Below, piece after piece: positions 39,311 through 48,336 of a DNA stretch of 64,000 nt. The position numbers and the translations under genes were made by a program. Source of the DNA: an uncultured Schlesneria sp. (GTDB lineage: Bacteria; Planctomycetota; Planctomycetia; Planctomycetales; Planctomycetaceae); NCBI GenBank assembly GCA_903858935.1, contig CAIOKO010000242.1, positions 1 through 64,000 on the forward strand, given 5' to 3'. How positions within the stretch are numbered: position 1 is the first letter of the stretch; each line of letters begins with the position of its first letter. The notes below the pieces were generated by a model. That model saw only the letters and a list, made by a program, of their open reading frames with translations. It ran no database searches and was not told the DNA's origin.

Positions 39311-40849
39311 TCAAGCATCTGGCGTCGTTGAGGGCGCTTGATGTCTAAGGACACTGTGCTTCTGACCGTAGGCAAAGTAAATGACCAGACCAATGCCCAT
39401 CCAGGCTAACAGTCGCCACCAGTTTGCTGCGGGTAACGAGAGCATCAGCATCAGGCACGAAAGGATGCCGAGGATGGGAACAATGGGGACCAGAGGGCAG
39501 CGGAAGGGGCGGACCGCTTCAGGGTTAGTGTATCGCATAATGAGTACTGCGGCACAGACAATCACAAAGGCGAACAACGTGCCGATGTTGGTCAGATGCA
39601 GCAGTGCGTCGAGCGGCAAGAAGCCTGCCAGGAAGCCAACAAAAAGCCCGATCCCGATCGTGCTTTTCCACGGCGTTTGAAAGACAGGATGCACGTCTGC
39701 GAAGAACGCCTTGGGGACAAGGCCGTCCCGGGCCATCGCCAGAAAGACGCGAGGGGCACTGAGCATCATCACGAGCAGAACGGACGTCATTCCCGCGACG
39801 GCTGCACTGGCGATAATCATCTCAGCCCAAGGGAGTCCCGCCTGATGGAATGCTGACGAGATCCCGGCATCGACGTTGATCTCGTCGTACTTGACCATCC
39901 CCGTGAGGACGGCAACGACCGCGATGTACAAAACTGTGCAAATCAATAATGAGGCAATAATTGCAAACGGGACATCACGTTGCGGATTCCTGGCTTCTTC
40001 AGCGTGTGTCGAAATGGAATCAAATCCGATATAGGCGAAGAAAATGATCGCAGCACCTGCCAGCATCCCGACAGGCTCGCCTGTTTTGCTGTTGACTTCG
40101 CCAAGAACGGGAATGCCGAAGAAGCTGATACCACTCCAGCCATACGGAGCGAATGGGGTCCAGTTTTCAGGATGGATGTAGAACGCACCAACGAGGATCA
40201 CGAAGACGACAGCCCCAACCTTAGTGAAGACCATCAGGGCATTGAAACCAGCGCTTTCTGCGATCCCTTTGACGAGGATCGCCGTCATGATGGCCACGAT
40301 CAGTACGGCGGGAAGATTGCAAATCGAACCGGTCAAGACGTAGTGCGCATCAACGAATTTGCCGTCAACCATTCCTGCGTCTTTATAGATCATCGTGGCC
40401 TGTTTGAATAAATCCGGGACGTGCATCCCCAGCTTTGACAATAATTTCTGAAAGTAACCAGACCAACCATTCGCCACCGTGGCGGCTCCGACGGCGTATT
40501 CCAGAATCAGGTCCCATCCGATGATCCAGGCGAACAGTTCACCCATCGTGATATAGGCGTAGGTGTAGGCACTACCGGCGACAGGAGCCATTGAAGCGAA
40601 TTCGGCATAGCACAGAGCGGCGAAAATACAGGTCACTCCGGCAACGATATAGGAGACCATCAGAGCCGGCCCGGCACACTGGCTTGCGGCCTTGCCCGTG
40701 GCGACAAAGATTCCGGCACCGATGACGGCACCGACGCCGAGAGAAGTCAAGTTGATCGGCCCCAGGACTCGCTTGAGACGTTCGTCACCTTTCATTTCGA
40801 GTAACAGATGGTCCAGATTCTTGCGGGCGAATAGCTGATTCCAATTCAT
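39311..40849 (-). CDS. APC-superfamily amino acid permease (CAT-like)
   Basis: RVLGPINLTSLGVGAVIGAGIFVATGKAASQCAGPALMVSYIVAGVTCIFAALCYAEFASMAPVAGSAYTY; about 12 TM segments. Confidence 0.94.
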   Translation of the reverse strand: MNWNQLFARKNLDHLLLEMKGDERLKRVLGPINLTSLGVGAVIGAGIFVATGKAASQCAGPALMVSYIVAGVTCIFAALCYAEFASMAPVAGSAYTYAYITMGELFAWIIGWDLILEYAVGAATVANGWSGYFQKLLSKLGMHVPDLFKQATMIYKDAGMVDGKFVDAHYVLTGSICNLPAVLIVAIMTAILVKGIAESAGFNALMVFTKVGAVVFVILVGAFYIHPENWTPFAPYGWSGISFFGIPVLGEVNSKTGEPVGMLAGAAIIFFAYIGFDSISTHAEEARNPQRDVPFAIIASLLICTVLYIAVVAVLTGMVKYDEINVDAGISSAFHQAGLPWAEMIIASAAVAGMTSVLLVMMLSAPRVFLAMARDGLVPKAFFADVHPVFQTPWKSTIGIGLFVGFLAGFLPLDALLHLTNIGTLFAFVIVCAAVLIMRYTNPEAVRPFRCPLVPIVPILGILSCLMLMLSLPAANWWRLLAWMGIGLVIYFAYGQKHSVLRHQAPSTTPDA

Positions 40850-41025
40850 CGCGATTCCTTCGGATGGTCGATTGACGGGTGGGTTAGCCCGCGAGAATTC
40901 GGGTTAACCTGATCGGAAGGCGAGATTAGCGACTCGACCGGCCTGTTTTAAAGTGACAACGACAAATTGAACTTACATTTGTCTGGAATTGGATTTCGAT
41001 TGGCGAAGTTTTTTAAAGTTATCTG

Positions 41026-41100
41026 GAGGGCGCAAGGCTTCTGCCGAGCCGGGAAGTAGGTACATGATCGACTCAGCGGCTCGGTGGGAGCCTCGCCCTC
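41026..41100. repeat. 75-bp imperfect inverted repeat
   Basis: GAGGGCGCAAGGCTTCTGCCGAGCCG ... CGGCTCGGTGGGAGCCTCGCCCTC. Confidence 0.7.
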
Positions 41101-41209
41101 ACGTTAGGTTGTGGACAATGTTCTCGCGGGGAATTCTTCGTGGTTTTTGGCAGATTGAATCAATAGACTTTTTGTCTGACATCTCTTCATCAGAATCGGC
41201 TGGTACTCC

Positions 41210-42247
41210 ATGAATAACACCGCGAGAGTGGTTGACCAAACAGGCAACGACGTCTCTCGACGTACTTGGCGAGGTTGGTGGCGAGACTTGCCTGCCTGGT
41301 TTCGTATCGGGTTTTGGGCTGTTTTCGCCACGTTTGTCGTCCAAGTCGCATTCGCTATTCGAATCATGGTCGGTTTGATTGATCCGCGTGAGGTCACGTT
41401 ATTGCGGCAGAAGGGAGCTAACGTCCTTTATACATCCGATGCGATGTGGGATCCGATTCCCGGCGCTCTTCTAATCCGTGCCGGACTTTGGGGAAGATCC
41501 CGCAACGACGTATACTTCATCCGGTTAGACGAACACGGAACCGATGAGGATCTGAAGCTGATTGGAGCCAAGTTTCCGAACCTCAAAACTATTTCACTGA
41601 GGTCCGCAACGATTACTGCAGAAGGTCTGAACGCTCTCGCTGCCTGTCGGAAGCTTGATCTCTTGATTCTCGAATTGACAGACGCTGATGATGCGGTTGT
41701 CGAAAGTCTCACGAAATTCGAAACGATTTCTGATCTTTCATTGGAAGGAGCTCTGGTTCGCGATGCCTCGATTCCGATGCTGAAGAAGTTGCCGCGACTG
41801 GTTCGTATAAACGTTTCTCTAACTGACATCAGTCTCGCGGCGATTCAGGAATGGCGAACGAGCCAGCCTAAACTTGTGATCCAAACCGAAAGAGACCGAA
41901 TTCCCGACGCGTTAGTGGCTTCAATTCGGTGGACTGACGGCAAACTTTCGCGACGCTTTCAAGGAAATTACAAGTCTGGTGTACCAGCGATTGGCAAAAC
42001 ACACGCATGGTTGACGGGCTCGAACTTGAACGCCAGCCATCACGCTGGGCTATGGTGGGATCCGGCGCAGTTAGATGATCGTCGCGACGGGGATTATGTT
42101 TTCACGCTTCGTTTGGGTGATTACGAAGCCGAACCAGTGACAATCCCAATGAAAGACGGAAAGTTTGCGGTCGATTCCTTTGAGTTTCGAATGCCGGTTA
42201 CAGAGGCCGAGGCATTGCAAACAAAGGCAACGAGTACAGCCAATTGA
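41210..42247 (+). CDS. Membrane-anchored leucine-rich-repeat-like protein
   Basis: N-terminal TM FRIGFWAVFATFVVQVAFAI; LRR-like FPNLKTISLRSATITAEGLNALAACRKLDLLILELTDADDAVVESL. Confidence 0.65.
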   Translation: MNNTARVVDQTGNDVSRRTWRGWWRDLPAWFRIGFWAVFATFVVQVAFAIRIMVGLIDPREVTLLRQKGANVLYTSDAMWDPIPGALLIRAGLWGRSRNDVYFIRLDEHGTDEDLKLIGAKFPNLKTISLRSATITAEGLNALAACRKLDLLILELTDADDAVVESLTKFETISDLSLEGALVRDASIPMLKKLPRLVRINVSLTDISLAAIQEWRTSQPKLVIQTERDRIPDALVASIRWTDGKLSRRFQGNYKSGVPAIGKTHAWLTGSNLNASHHAGLWWDPAQLDDRRDGDYVFTLRLGDYEAEPVTIPMKDGKFAVDSFEFRMPVTEAEALQTKATSTAN

Positions 42248-42292
42248 CGCAGGTCGACATGGGAGCCGACATGGTGTTGTCGTTTGACAATC

Positions 42293-42326
42293 GCTACTTG
42301 ACCGAAGATGGTCAAGCAGTAGCACA
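42293..42326. repeat. Partial or degenerate copy D of the double-hairpin element family
   Basis: GCTACTTGACCGAAGATGGTCAAGCAGTAGCACA matches the right hairpin of copies B and C. Confidence 0.65.
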
Positions 42327-42462
42327 GGAATTTTTACTGCGACGTGGTAACACAGAATTTCGGATACCCGTCAATTCCCAAATAACCGCTTCCGAATTCA
42401 TCAAAAGGCGTTTATGATCAGAACGCATCGGCCGATGTTAATTGGTAGAATATCACTCATTG

Positions 42463-43893
42463 ATGAATCGGGGATTTCGCGTGACGATTCAAACGACGCA
42501 AACGGAGATGCCAACTGCTAGCGAAAGTTCAACTTCTAATAGCTTCCCGTTCCAGCCTGCATCACGGGATTTGATTCGAGTGGGCGGGTCGCGTCGATGG
42601 TTTCTGCAGACGGGATTGGCTGGTATCGGCGGCTCGTCTCTCCCTTCGATTCTGCAACTTCAAAGTCAATCAGCGTCTGCTGGTGAGACTCCTTTGCCGC
42701 GCGCTAAAAAATCGGTGATTCTTTTCTGGCTGTCGGGTGGCCCCAGCCACATTGATATGTGGGATCCCAAGCCGAATGCGCCTTCCGAAATTCGAGGGCC
42801 GTACTCGACAATTTCATCGAAAGTCCCAGGTGTTTTGCTGAGTGAACATCTTCCTCTTCAAGCAGGTATCGCCGACAAACTTTCGTTTCTAAGAGCAGTC
42901 GATTGCAAAGCCAGCAATCATACGCCGATTACGATGCAAGCTGGAAATCCACTCGCTCGACGGACGGACGACAATAAGGATGGGGGCGGCTATCCGTCGA
43001 TGGGTTCTGTGGTCGCTCGATTTCGTGGCGCGAATCATCCTGATCTGCCTCCGTTTGTCGGGCTGGCTCCTTCATGGAACGCCGACGTCTGGGAGTCAGG
43101 TCATCTGGGTTCAGCTTACAAGCCGGTGAAGGGGCTGGAACTCGTGGGTAAGTTTGGTCTGCCACAAGGGGTCCAGATCGATCGTCTGCAAGATCGAGAT
43201 CGATTGCGACGATCGTTTGATCGGCTGCGGCGTGATCTTGACAGTCATCACATGTTGGAAAGTCTCGACCGGTACAATGCTCAGGCGTTCGAAATGGTCG
43301 CCGGGGGCAACGTGCAGAAGGCGTTTGATATGACGTCAGAAACGGACGCGACCCGAGATTTGTATGGTCGAAACAGCATCGGCGAAAAGGCAATTCTGGC
43401 GAGGCGACTGGTTGAATCGGGCGTCACGTTCACTCTGATCAGCGGGGCGTGGGGTTACTTTGATCATCATGGAGACTCCGTTCAATGGGGCGGAATCGTG
43501 AAGGGGCTGACTCCGCTTTTGCCCCAGGTCGATAGAGCCTTGTTCGCACTGGTCACGGATCTTGAGCAACGAGGTTTACTGGATTCCACGCTGGTCTTGA
43601 TGATGGGTGAATTCGGTCGTTCACCGGTCATCAATAAAGACGCGGGCCGTGATCATTGGACCAACGTGATGTCGATGGTTGTCGCAGGTGGTGGCTTGCG
43701 GCACGGTCAGGCGGTCGGCAGTACGGACGACAAAGGCTACGACGTGAAGGACGGCTTAGTCAGACCACAGGATCTGGCGGCGACGGTGTTCCGTCATTTT
43801 GACATTGATCTCAATTCACACTGGATCAGTCCGCAAGGGCGTCCAACTCCGATTGTCGTCGAAGGGGGACGTCCGATCCCTGAGTTGCTGTAG
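42463..43893 (+). CDS. DUF1501 domain protein with Tat-like signal
   Basis: SRRWFLQTGLAGIGGSSLPS; ILFWLSGGPSHIDMWDPKPNAPSEIRGPYSTI; LMMGEFGRSPVINKDAGRDHW. Confidence 0.94.
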   Translation: MNRGFRVTIQTTQTEMPTASESSTSNSFPFQPASRDLIRVGGSRRWFLQTGLAGIGGSSLPSILQLQSQSASAGETPLPRAKKSVILFWLSGGPSHIDMWDPKPNAPSEIRGPYSTISSKVPGVLLSEHLPLQAGIADKLSFLRAVDCKASNHTPITMQAGNPLARRTDDNKDGGGYPSMGSVVARFRGANHPDLPPFVGLAPSWNADVWESGHLGSAYKPVKGLELVGKFGLPQGVQIDRLQDRDRLRRSFDRLRRDLDSHHMLESLDRYNAQAFEMVAGGNVQKAFDMTSETDATRDLYGRNSIGEKAILARRLVESGVTFTLISGAWGYFDHHGDSVQWGGIVKGLTPLLPQVDRALFALVTDLEQRGLLDSTLVLMMGEFGRSPVINKDAGRDHWTNVMSMVVAGGGLRHGQAVGSTDDKGYDVKDGLVRPQDLAATVFRHFDIDLNSHWISPQGRPTPIVVEGGRPIPELL

Positions 43894-43897
43894 TCTC

Positions 43898-45142
43898 CTA
43901 GTGCGGCAACTCGACACAGACAAGATTTCCGGCAGCGTTCCTGCCGTAGACTCGCTTGTTGAAAAGCACTGGAACAGTCCAGCAGCGGCCGGTCAAGAAC
44001 GGGGACCTTGCCAATTCTTCGTAGCCGATTGCGGTCGCTTTGGCCAGAATCAGGATACCGTCTTCGCTGAGGATCAGCAGTTTGCCGTCGGCGATCATCA
44101 GCGATCCACAGCCCAGGCCACGTTGCTTCCATTTGACCTCGCCGGTATCAAACTTCATGCACGTCAGTTGAACGACACGGCCCTGATTCGAATTGCCGTC
44201 GAAACCGTAAAGGTATCCATCCATGAGAATGCTGTTGTTAAAGTGATTTCGCAGTTCCTTATTTCGATAAACCTCTTTCAGACGTTGACCGTCGAATTCA
44301 AATAACCCGCAGCCGACGTTGTACGCCGTAGAAATCGAGATGCGGTTTCCATCGACGATGGGCGTGGTGGCGTTGGTCTTGAACGGCGATGACCAGGGTA
44401 AAAATGCAACAGGTTCACCGTTGTCGAGTTTCGAGATTCGTAACGCTTCGCAATCCAATGTGGCGACGAATTTTGCGTCTGATGTCGGAAGTGAAAAGAC
44501 TGCAGCTGAACCGTAACCTGCTTCATGCTTGGTGGACTGCCAATTTTTTTTGCCGGTTTGCTTTTCGTACGAGACGACTCGTCCCCCTTCCAGGATCAGA
44601 TGATTTCCGGAGATGACCGCTGAACTGGAAAAACCCCAGTCAGGATTTCTGACATCGAGATCCTTCTGCAGCATTACTTCCCAGATGACTTTTCCCGTCG
44701 CCACTTCGAGACAAAAAAGCTGACCTTCTTTTCCCAGCGTATAGACATGATCACCATCGACCGTCGGAGTTGCACCAGGGCCGCCCTCGTGCAGGTTATC
44801 GTTCAATCGACAGGGATATCGATGGGTCCAGATTTCTTCGCCGCTGTCGGCATTGAGGCACCAGACAATTTCCTTGCCATCGACATGGCCCATTGTGAAC
44901 AATCGCCCGTCGACAATTGACATTGAACTGAATCCGACGCCGATCTGTCGTGACCAAGCGACATGTAACCCATCCTTCGGCCAAGTCGACACCCAACCCG
45001 TTTCGTGACTGACGCCGTCTCGATTGGGACCCATCCAGTTCGGCCAGGACTTCGGCGCCGCAGTGTCGGCACCGTCCACGTTTGCCGTTACCGCTCCGAT
45101 GACCACAACAAGAATCGATGCGATGCGACATCCAGTCAACAT
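43898..45142 (-). CDS. PQQ-like beta-propeller repeat protein (secreted)
   Basis: WPNWMGPNRDGVSHETGW, MGHVDGKEIVWCLNADSGEEIWTHRYPC, YTLGKEGQLFCLEVATGKVIWEV. Confidence 0.9.
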   Translation of the reverse strand: MLTGCRIASILVVVIGAVTANVDGADTAAPKSWPNWMGPNRDGVSHETGWVSTWPKDGLHVAWSRQIGVGFSSMSIVDGRLFTMGHVDGKEIVWCLNADSGEEIWTHRYPCRLNDNLHEGGPGATPTVDGDHVYTLGKEGQLFCLEVATGKVIWEVMLQKDLDVRNPDWGFSSSAVISGNHLILEGGRVVSYEKQTGKKNWQSTKHEAGYGSAAVFSLPTSDAKFVATLDCEALRISKLDNGEPVAFLPWSSPFKTNATTPIVDGNRISISTAYNVGCGLFEFDGQRLKEVYRNKELRNHFNNSILMDGYLYGFDGNSNQGRVVQLTCMKFDTGEVKWKQRGLGCGSLMIADGKLLILSEDGILILAKATAIGYEELARSPFLTGRCWTVPVLFNKRVYGRNAAGNLVCVELPH

Positions 45143-45265
45143 ACGGTACTCCCTCAAGACACATCAAGATTGACAAATGGGAATGGCCCAGCCAAAGTAA
45201 CTTCGTAACGTACCTCAGTTCAAGGGTCGAGTGACCGATCAAATAAAGTCTTCGAGGAAGTTGAG

Positions 45266-46687
45266 ATGAGTCATTCACGAGGGGACCTAAGTCGGCAGTG
45301 GCAGTCGATCTCTCGCCGGCAACTTCTTCATGCCGCTGGCGTCGGTGCCATGGCCTTGGGGTCACCGGGAATGGTCGTTGCAGGAGTCGATCCCAACCAA
45401 AATCTGGGGCGTGGAGCGGCGCCGAAGTCTTGTATCTTAGTTTTGTTGTGCGGCGGCCCCAGTCATCTCGATACGTGGGACTTAAAACCAGAAGCACCGG
45501 CAGAAATTCGCGGGCCTTACCAGCCGATTTCGACTACGGTCCCCGGAATGAAGATCTCGTCGCTGCATCAGCGCATGGCGACGCTAACGGATCATTTCAG
45601 TTTGATCCGGTCAATGACGCATATTGGTAACATCAGCAATCATTTTGACGCGATGCATCATTGCCTGAGCGGTCAAGCCGACGCACCGCTGGACTCACCG
45701 TATATCGGCTCAGTCATGGCGAAGGTTCGACCGAACGAGCGTGGCGTCGCTCCGTATGTCTGGTTGATCAAATGTGTTGGCGACCCGGTTTTCTGTGCGC
45801 CGAATATTGGGACGGGAGGTCATCTGGGGGCTGGGCATAGTCCCATGTTTGTCGGGTCAGCAGCGAATCATCCCGCCATGCCCGGCTTTAAAGCGCCTGA
45901 GGAATTGCTTCCTCCGGTATCGTCTGATCGAATGCTTGACCGTCGCCGGTTACTGAATGGCCTGAATCCACCGGCTGGAGTGGAGAATCATGTCACAAAG
46001 GATTGGCAGGATTTGTATGGCCGCGCCTTTGAGTTGACGAATGGGGCAGGTGGGCGCGAGGCCTTCGAGCTGGAGCGTGAGTCGACCAAGAATCGCGAAC
46101 GTTATGGAATGCACCCGCTCGGTCAAAATCTGCTGCTTGCCAGACGGCTGGTCGAATCAGGTGTCGGATTTGTCACGGTAAATGGATGGACTGGTGCGGC
46201 ACCGGGTGAAGCGGGCGGTGGTCCTCCGAGTTCAAGCTGGGACATGCATGGCGGGGAAATGGGGATGGGAAATGCTTTCGGCACGGGTTCATACGGGATG
46301 GGCTGGTGTCTCCCTCGGCTTGATGAGGCCCTTTCCGCCTTACTAATCGACCTGAAGGATCGAGGTATGCTTGAGAGCACACTGGTGGTAGTGGCCGGAG
46401 AATTCGGACGGACGCCGCATATTAATGCGATGGCGACGAATCCGGGACGCCAGCACTGGCCATCGTGTTACTCAGCGATCCTTGCCGGAGGTGGCATACG
46501 CGGCGGTGCTGTTTACGGCGAGTCCGATAGGATCGGGGCATACGTCAAAGACAAACCGGTTCGCCCACAGGATCTTGGTGCCACGATTTATCACGCACTA
46601 GATATTCCACTGGAAACTCGACTCGGCAAGGATGGCTTTACCCGGCCTGTCAGTTCTGGTCAGCCGTTGCTGGGCCTGTTTGGCTGA
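45266..46687 (+). CDS. DUF1501 domain protein
   Basis: SRRQLLHAAGVGAMALG; ILVLLCGGPSHLDTWDLKPEAPAEIRGPYQPI; VVAGEFGRTPHINAMATNPGRQHWP. Confidence 0.94.
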   Translation: MSHSRGDLSRQWQSISRRQLLHAAGVGAMALGSPGMVVAGVDPNQNLGRGAAPKSCILVLLCGGPSHLDTWDLKPEAPAEIRGPYQPISTTVPGMKISSLHQRMATLTDHFSLIRSMTHIGNISNHFDAMHHCLSGQADAPLDSPYIGSVMAKVRPNERGVAPYVWLIKCVGDPVFCAPNIGTGGHLGAGHSPMFVGSAANHPAMPGFKAPEELLPPVSSDRMLDRRRLLNGLNPPAGVENHVTKDWQDLYGRAFELTNGAGGREAFELERESTKNRERYGMHPLGQNLLLARRLVESGVGFVTVNGWTGAAPGEAGGGPPSSSWDMHGGEMGMGNAFGTGSYGMGWCLPRLDEALSALLIDLKDRGMLESTLVVVAGEFGRTPHINAMATNPGRQHWPSCYSAILAGGGIRGGAVYGESDRIGAYVKDKPVRPQDLGATIYHALDIPLETRLGKDGFTRPVSSGQPLLGLFG

Positions 46688-46825
46688 CTATTTCGCAGGA
46701 AACGAATTGCGGTCCATTTGTTGATTTGATTTGCGCGTGGGCTTAAGTCCCATTCGTGTGGCCTGCTTCAGGGCTCGGCGGGATTATTGCCTTTCCGAAG
46801 CCGTATCCTTTACCGCAGTGGGTTG

Positions 46826-47200
46826 CTACGCAACCTCAGTCTGATTGACTTCTGGATGGATCGAAACAGGGCCCGAACCTTTGTGCCCATTCGTATCGAA
46901 GACCGCGCCGCCGTAAAAGTACCACGGCAAAATTGCGAGAAGTTCTGCGGCGTATTCTGGTATCACAGTTCTTGATTGCTTCATCGAAATCGGACCGCGA
47001 TACCATCGGTTGGGGCGAGAAAACACTTCTTCGTTGATAGAGCAATACAGCCAGCGGCTACCACAAAATCGACAGTCGAAGAGACTGACGTTACTGAAAC
47101 TCCCAGCCATCGAATCAGCACCGATGTCAGTTTCGTGAAACACTTCGACACCGCATTTGGGGTCTAAACACTGACATTCCAATTCGGTAGTATCGCACAT
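46826..47200 (-). CDS. Small hypothetical Cys-rich protein
   Basis: CQCLDPKCGVEVFHE...DCRFCGSRWLYC pattern; coding status uncertain. Confidence 0.4.
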   Translation of the reverse strand: MCDTTELECQCLDPKCGVEVFHETDIGADSMAGSFSNVSLFDCRFCGSRWLYCSINEEVFSRPNRWYRGPISMKQSRTVIPEYAAELLAILPWYFYGGAVFDTNGHKGSGPVSIHPEVNQTEVA

Positions 47201-47460
47201 ATCAAAGCCTCACGGTTCTCAGGGCTGACCGTCGATGAACGAATGATTTCATTCAATTTCGAAATCATTCAATTAATCAGACGACTGAACGTTACAAGTC
47301 GCAGCCGAATTCGCAAAGGCCTTTTCTGCTCCGTTCATCTCGATTTCAGTTTTCTGCCTTAAACCCATTAAGAGTATCTGAAATATTGGATCAGCCACGT
47401 CGCTTAGATGAGTGATTTTACCTGTCGTTAGAGAATCACTTGACGACAGCGATGGTTTCG

Positions 47461-48195
47461 TCAGGCGTTCTGATAGTCATTACGAAATTGTGACGTCATT
47501 TTGGAAAGAGATGACTTTTGTTGTCCGTCATTGTCAAAGTTTTCTCTCGCCAACCAATTTTGGAACACGACGTTTAAAGCAGGCCATTCGCTATCGATGA
47601 TCGAATACCAGGCCGTGTCACGACTTCTTCCTTTATAGACTGCCGCCTGGCGGAAGATCCCTTCAAGCTGAAATCCAAGTCGTGTTGCGGCTCGCCTGGA
47701 AGGGAGGTTCAACGTATGACATTTCCATTCGTACCTGCGGTAACCCAGATCGAAAGCTCGTTCCATCATGAGATACATAGCTTCGGTTGCTGCAGGCTTT
47801 GCCTGTAGTAAAGGCGAGAAATTGAGGTGTCCGACTTCAATCGAACCGTGTCTGGGATCGATTCGCAGATAGCTGCAAACACCGACCGCTTTGTTTGTTT
47901 TTAAATCGATAATGGCAAAAAAGAGAGGATCGCTTGCCGTTGCTGATTGATCTAGCCAGGTATGGTAGTCGTCGAAGTTCGCAAATGGGCCGTACGGCAG
48001 ATAGGTCCAGTTCCGTCCCTCTTGATCTGCCAAGTTCGCACGATAGAGGTCAACTGCATGCCGCGCGGGCTCTAGTGGTTCAATACGACAAAAGCGACCT
48101 TGCATCGGTGCACGCGCCGGCAGGGCAGGCGGCAACCAGTTTGGAACCAACTGTCCAACAGGCTGCCCGAGCGGATTCATCTCATGTTGCATCAT
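47461..48195 (-). CDS. GNAT N-acetyltransferase (RimJ/RimL-like)
   Basis: GRFCRIEPLEPARHAVDLYRANLADQEGRNWTYLPYGPF; AVGVCSYLRIDPRHGSIEVGHLNFSPLLQAKPAATEAMYLMM; HTLNLPSRRAATRLGFQLEGIFRQA. Confidence 0.93.
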   Translation of the reverse strand: MMQHEMNPLGQPVGQLVPNWLPPALPARAPMQGRFCRIEPLEPARHAVDLYRANLADQEGRNWTYLPYGPFANFDDYHTWLDQSATASDPLFFAIIDLKTNKAVGVCSYLRIDPRHGSIEVGHLNFSPLLQAKPAATEAMYLMMERAFDLGYRRYEWKCHTLNLPSRRAATRLGFQLEGIFRQAAVYKGRSRDTAWYSIIDSEWPALNVVFQNWLARENFDNDGQQKSSLSKMTSQFRNDYQNA

Positions 48196-48336
48196 CGTCC
48201 TCAGTAAAAAATGCTCTAATTGAACCGTCCGAGTCGTTGAAGTATAGACGATGCCCGGAGATTTCGGGTGATCCTGCGTTCCATTAGATCGAACCACTGA
48301 ATTCATTCCGACAGAAAAAAGGAGTAGACTTACGGC

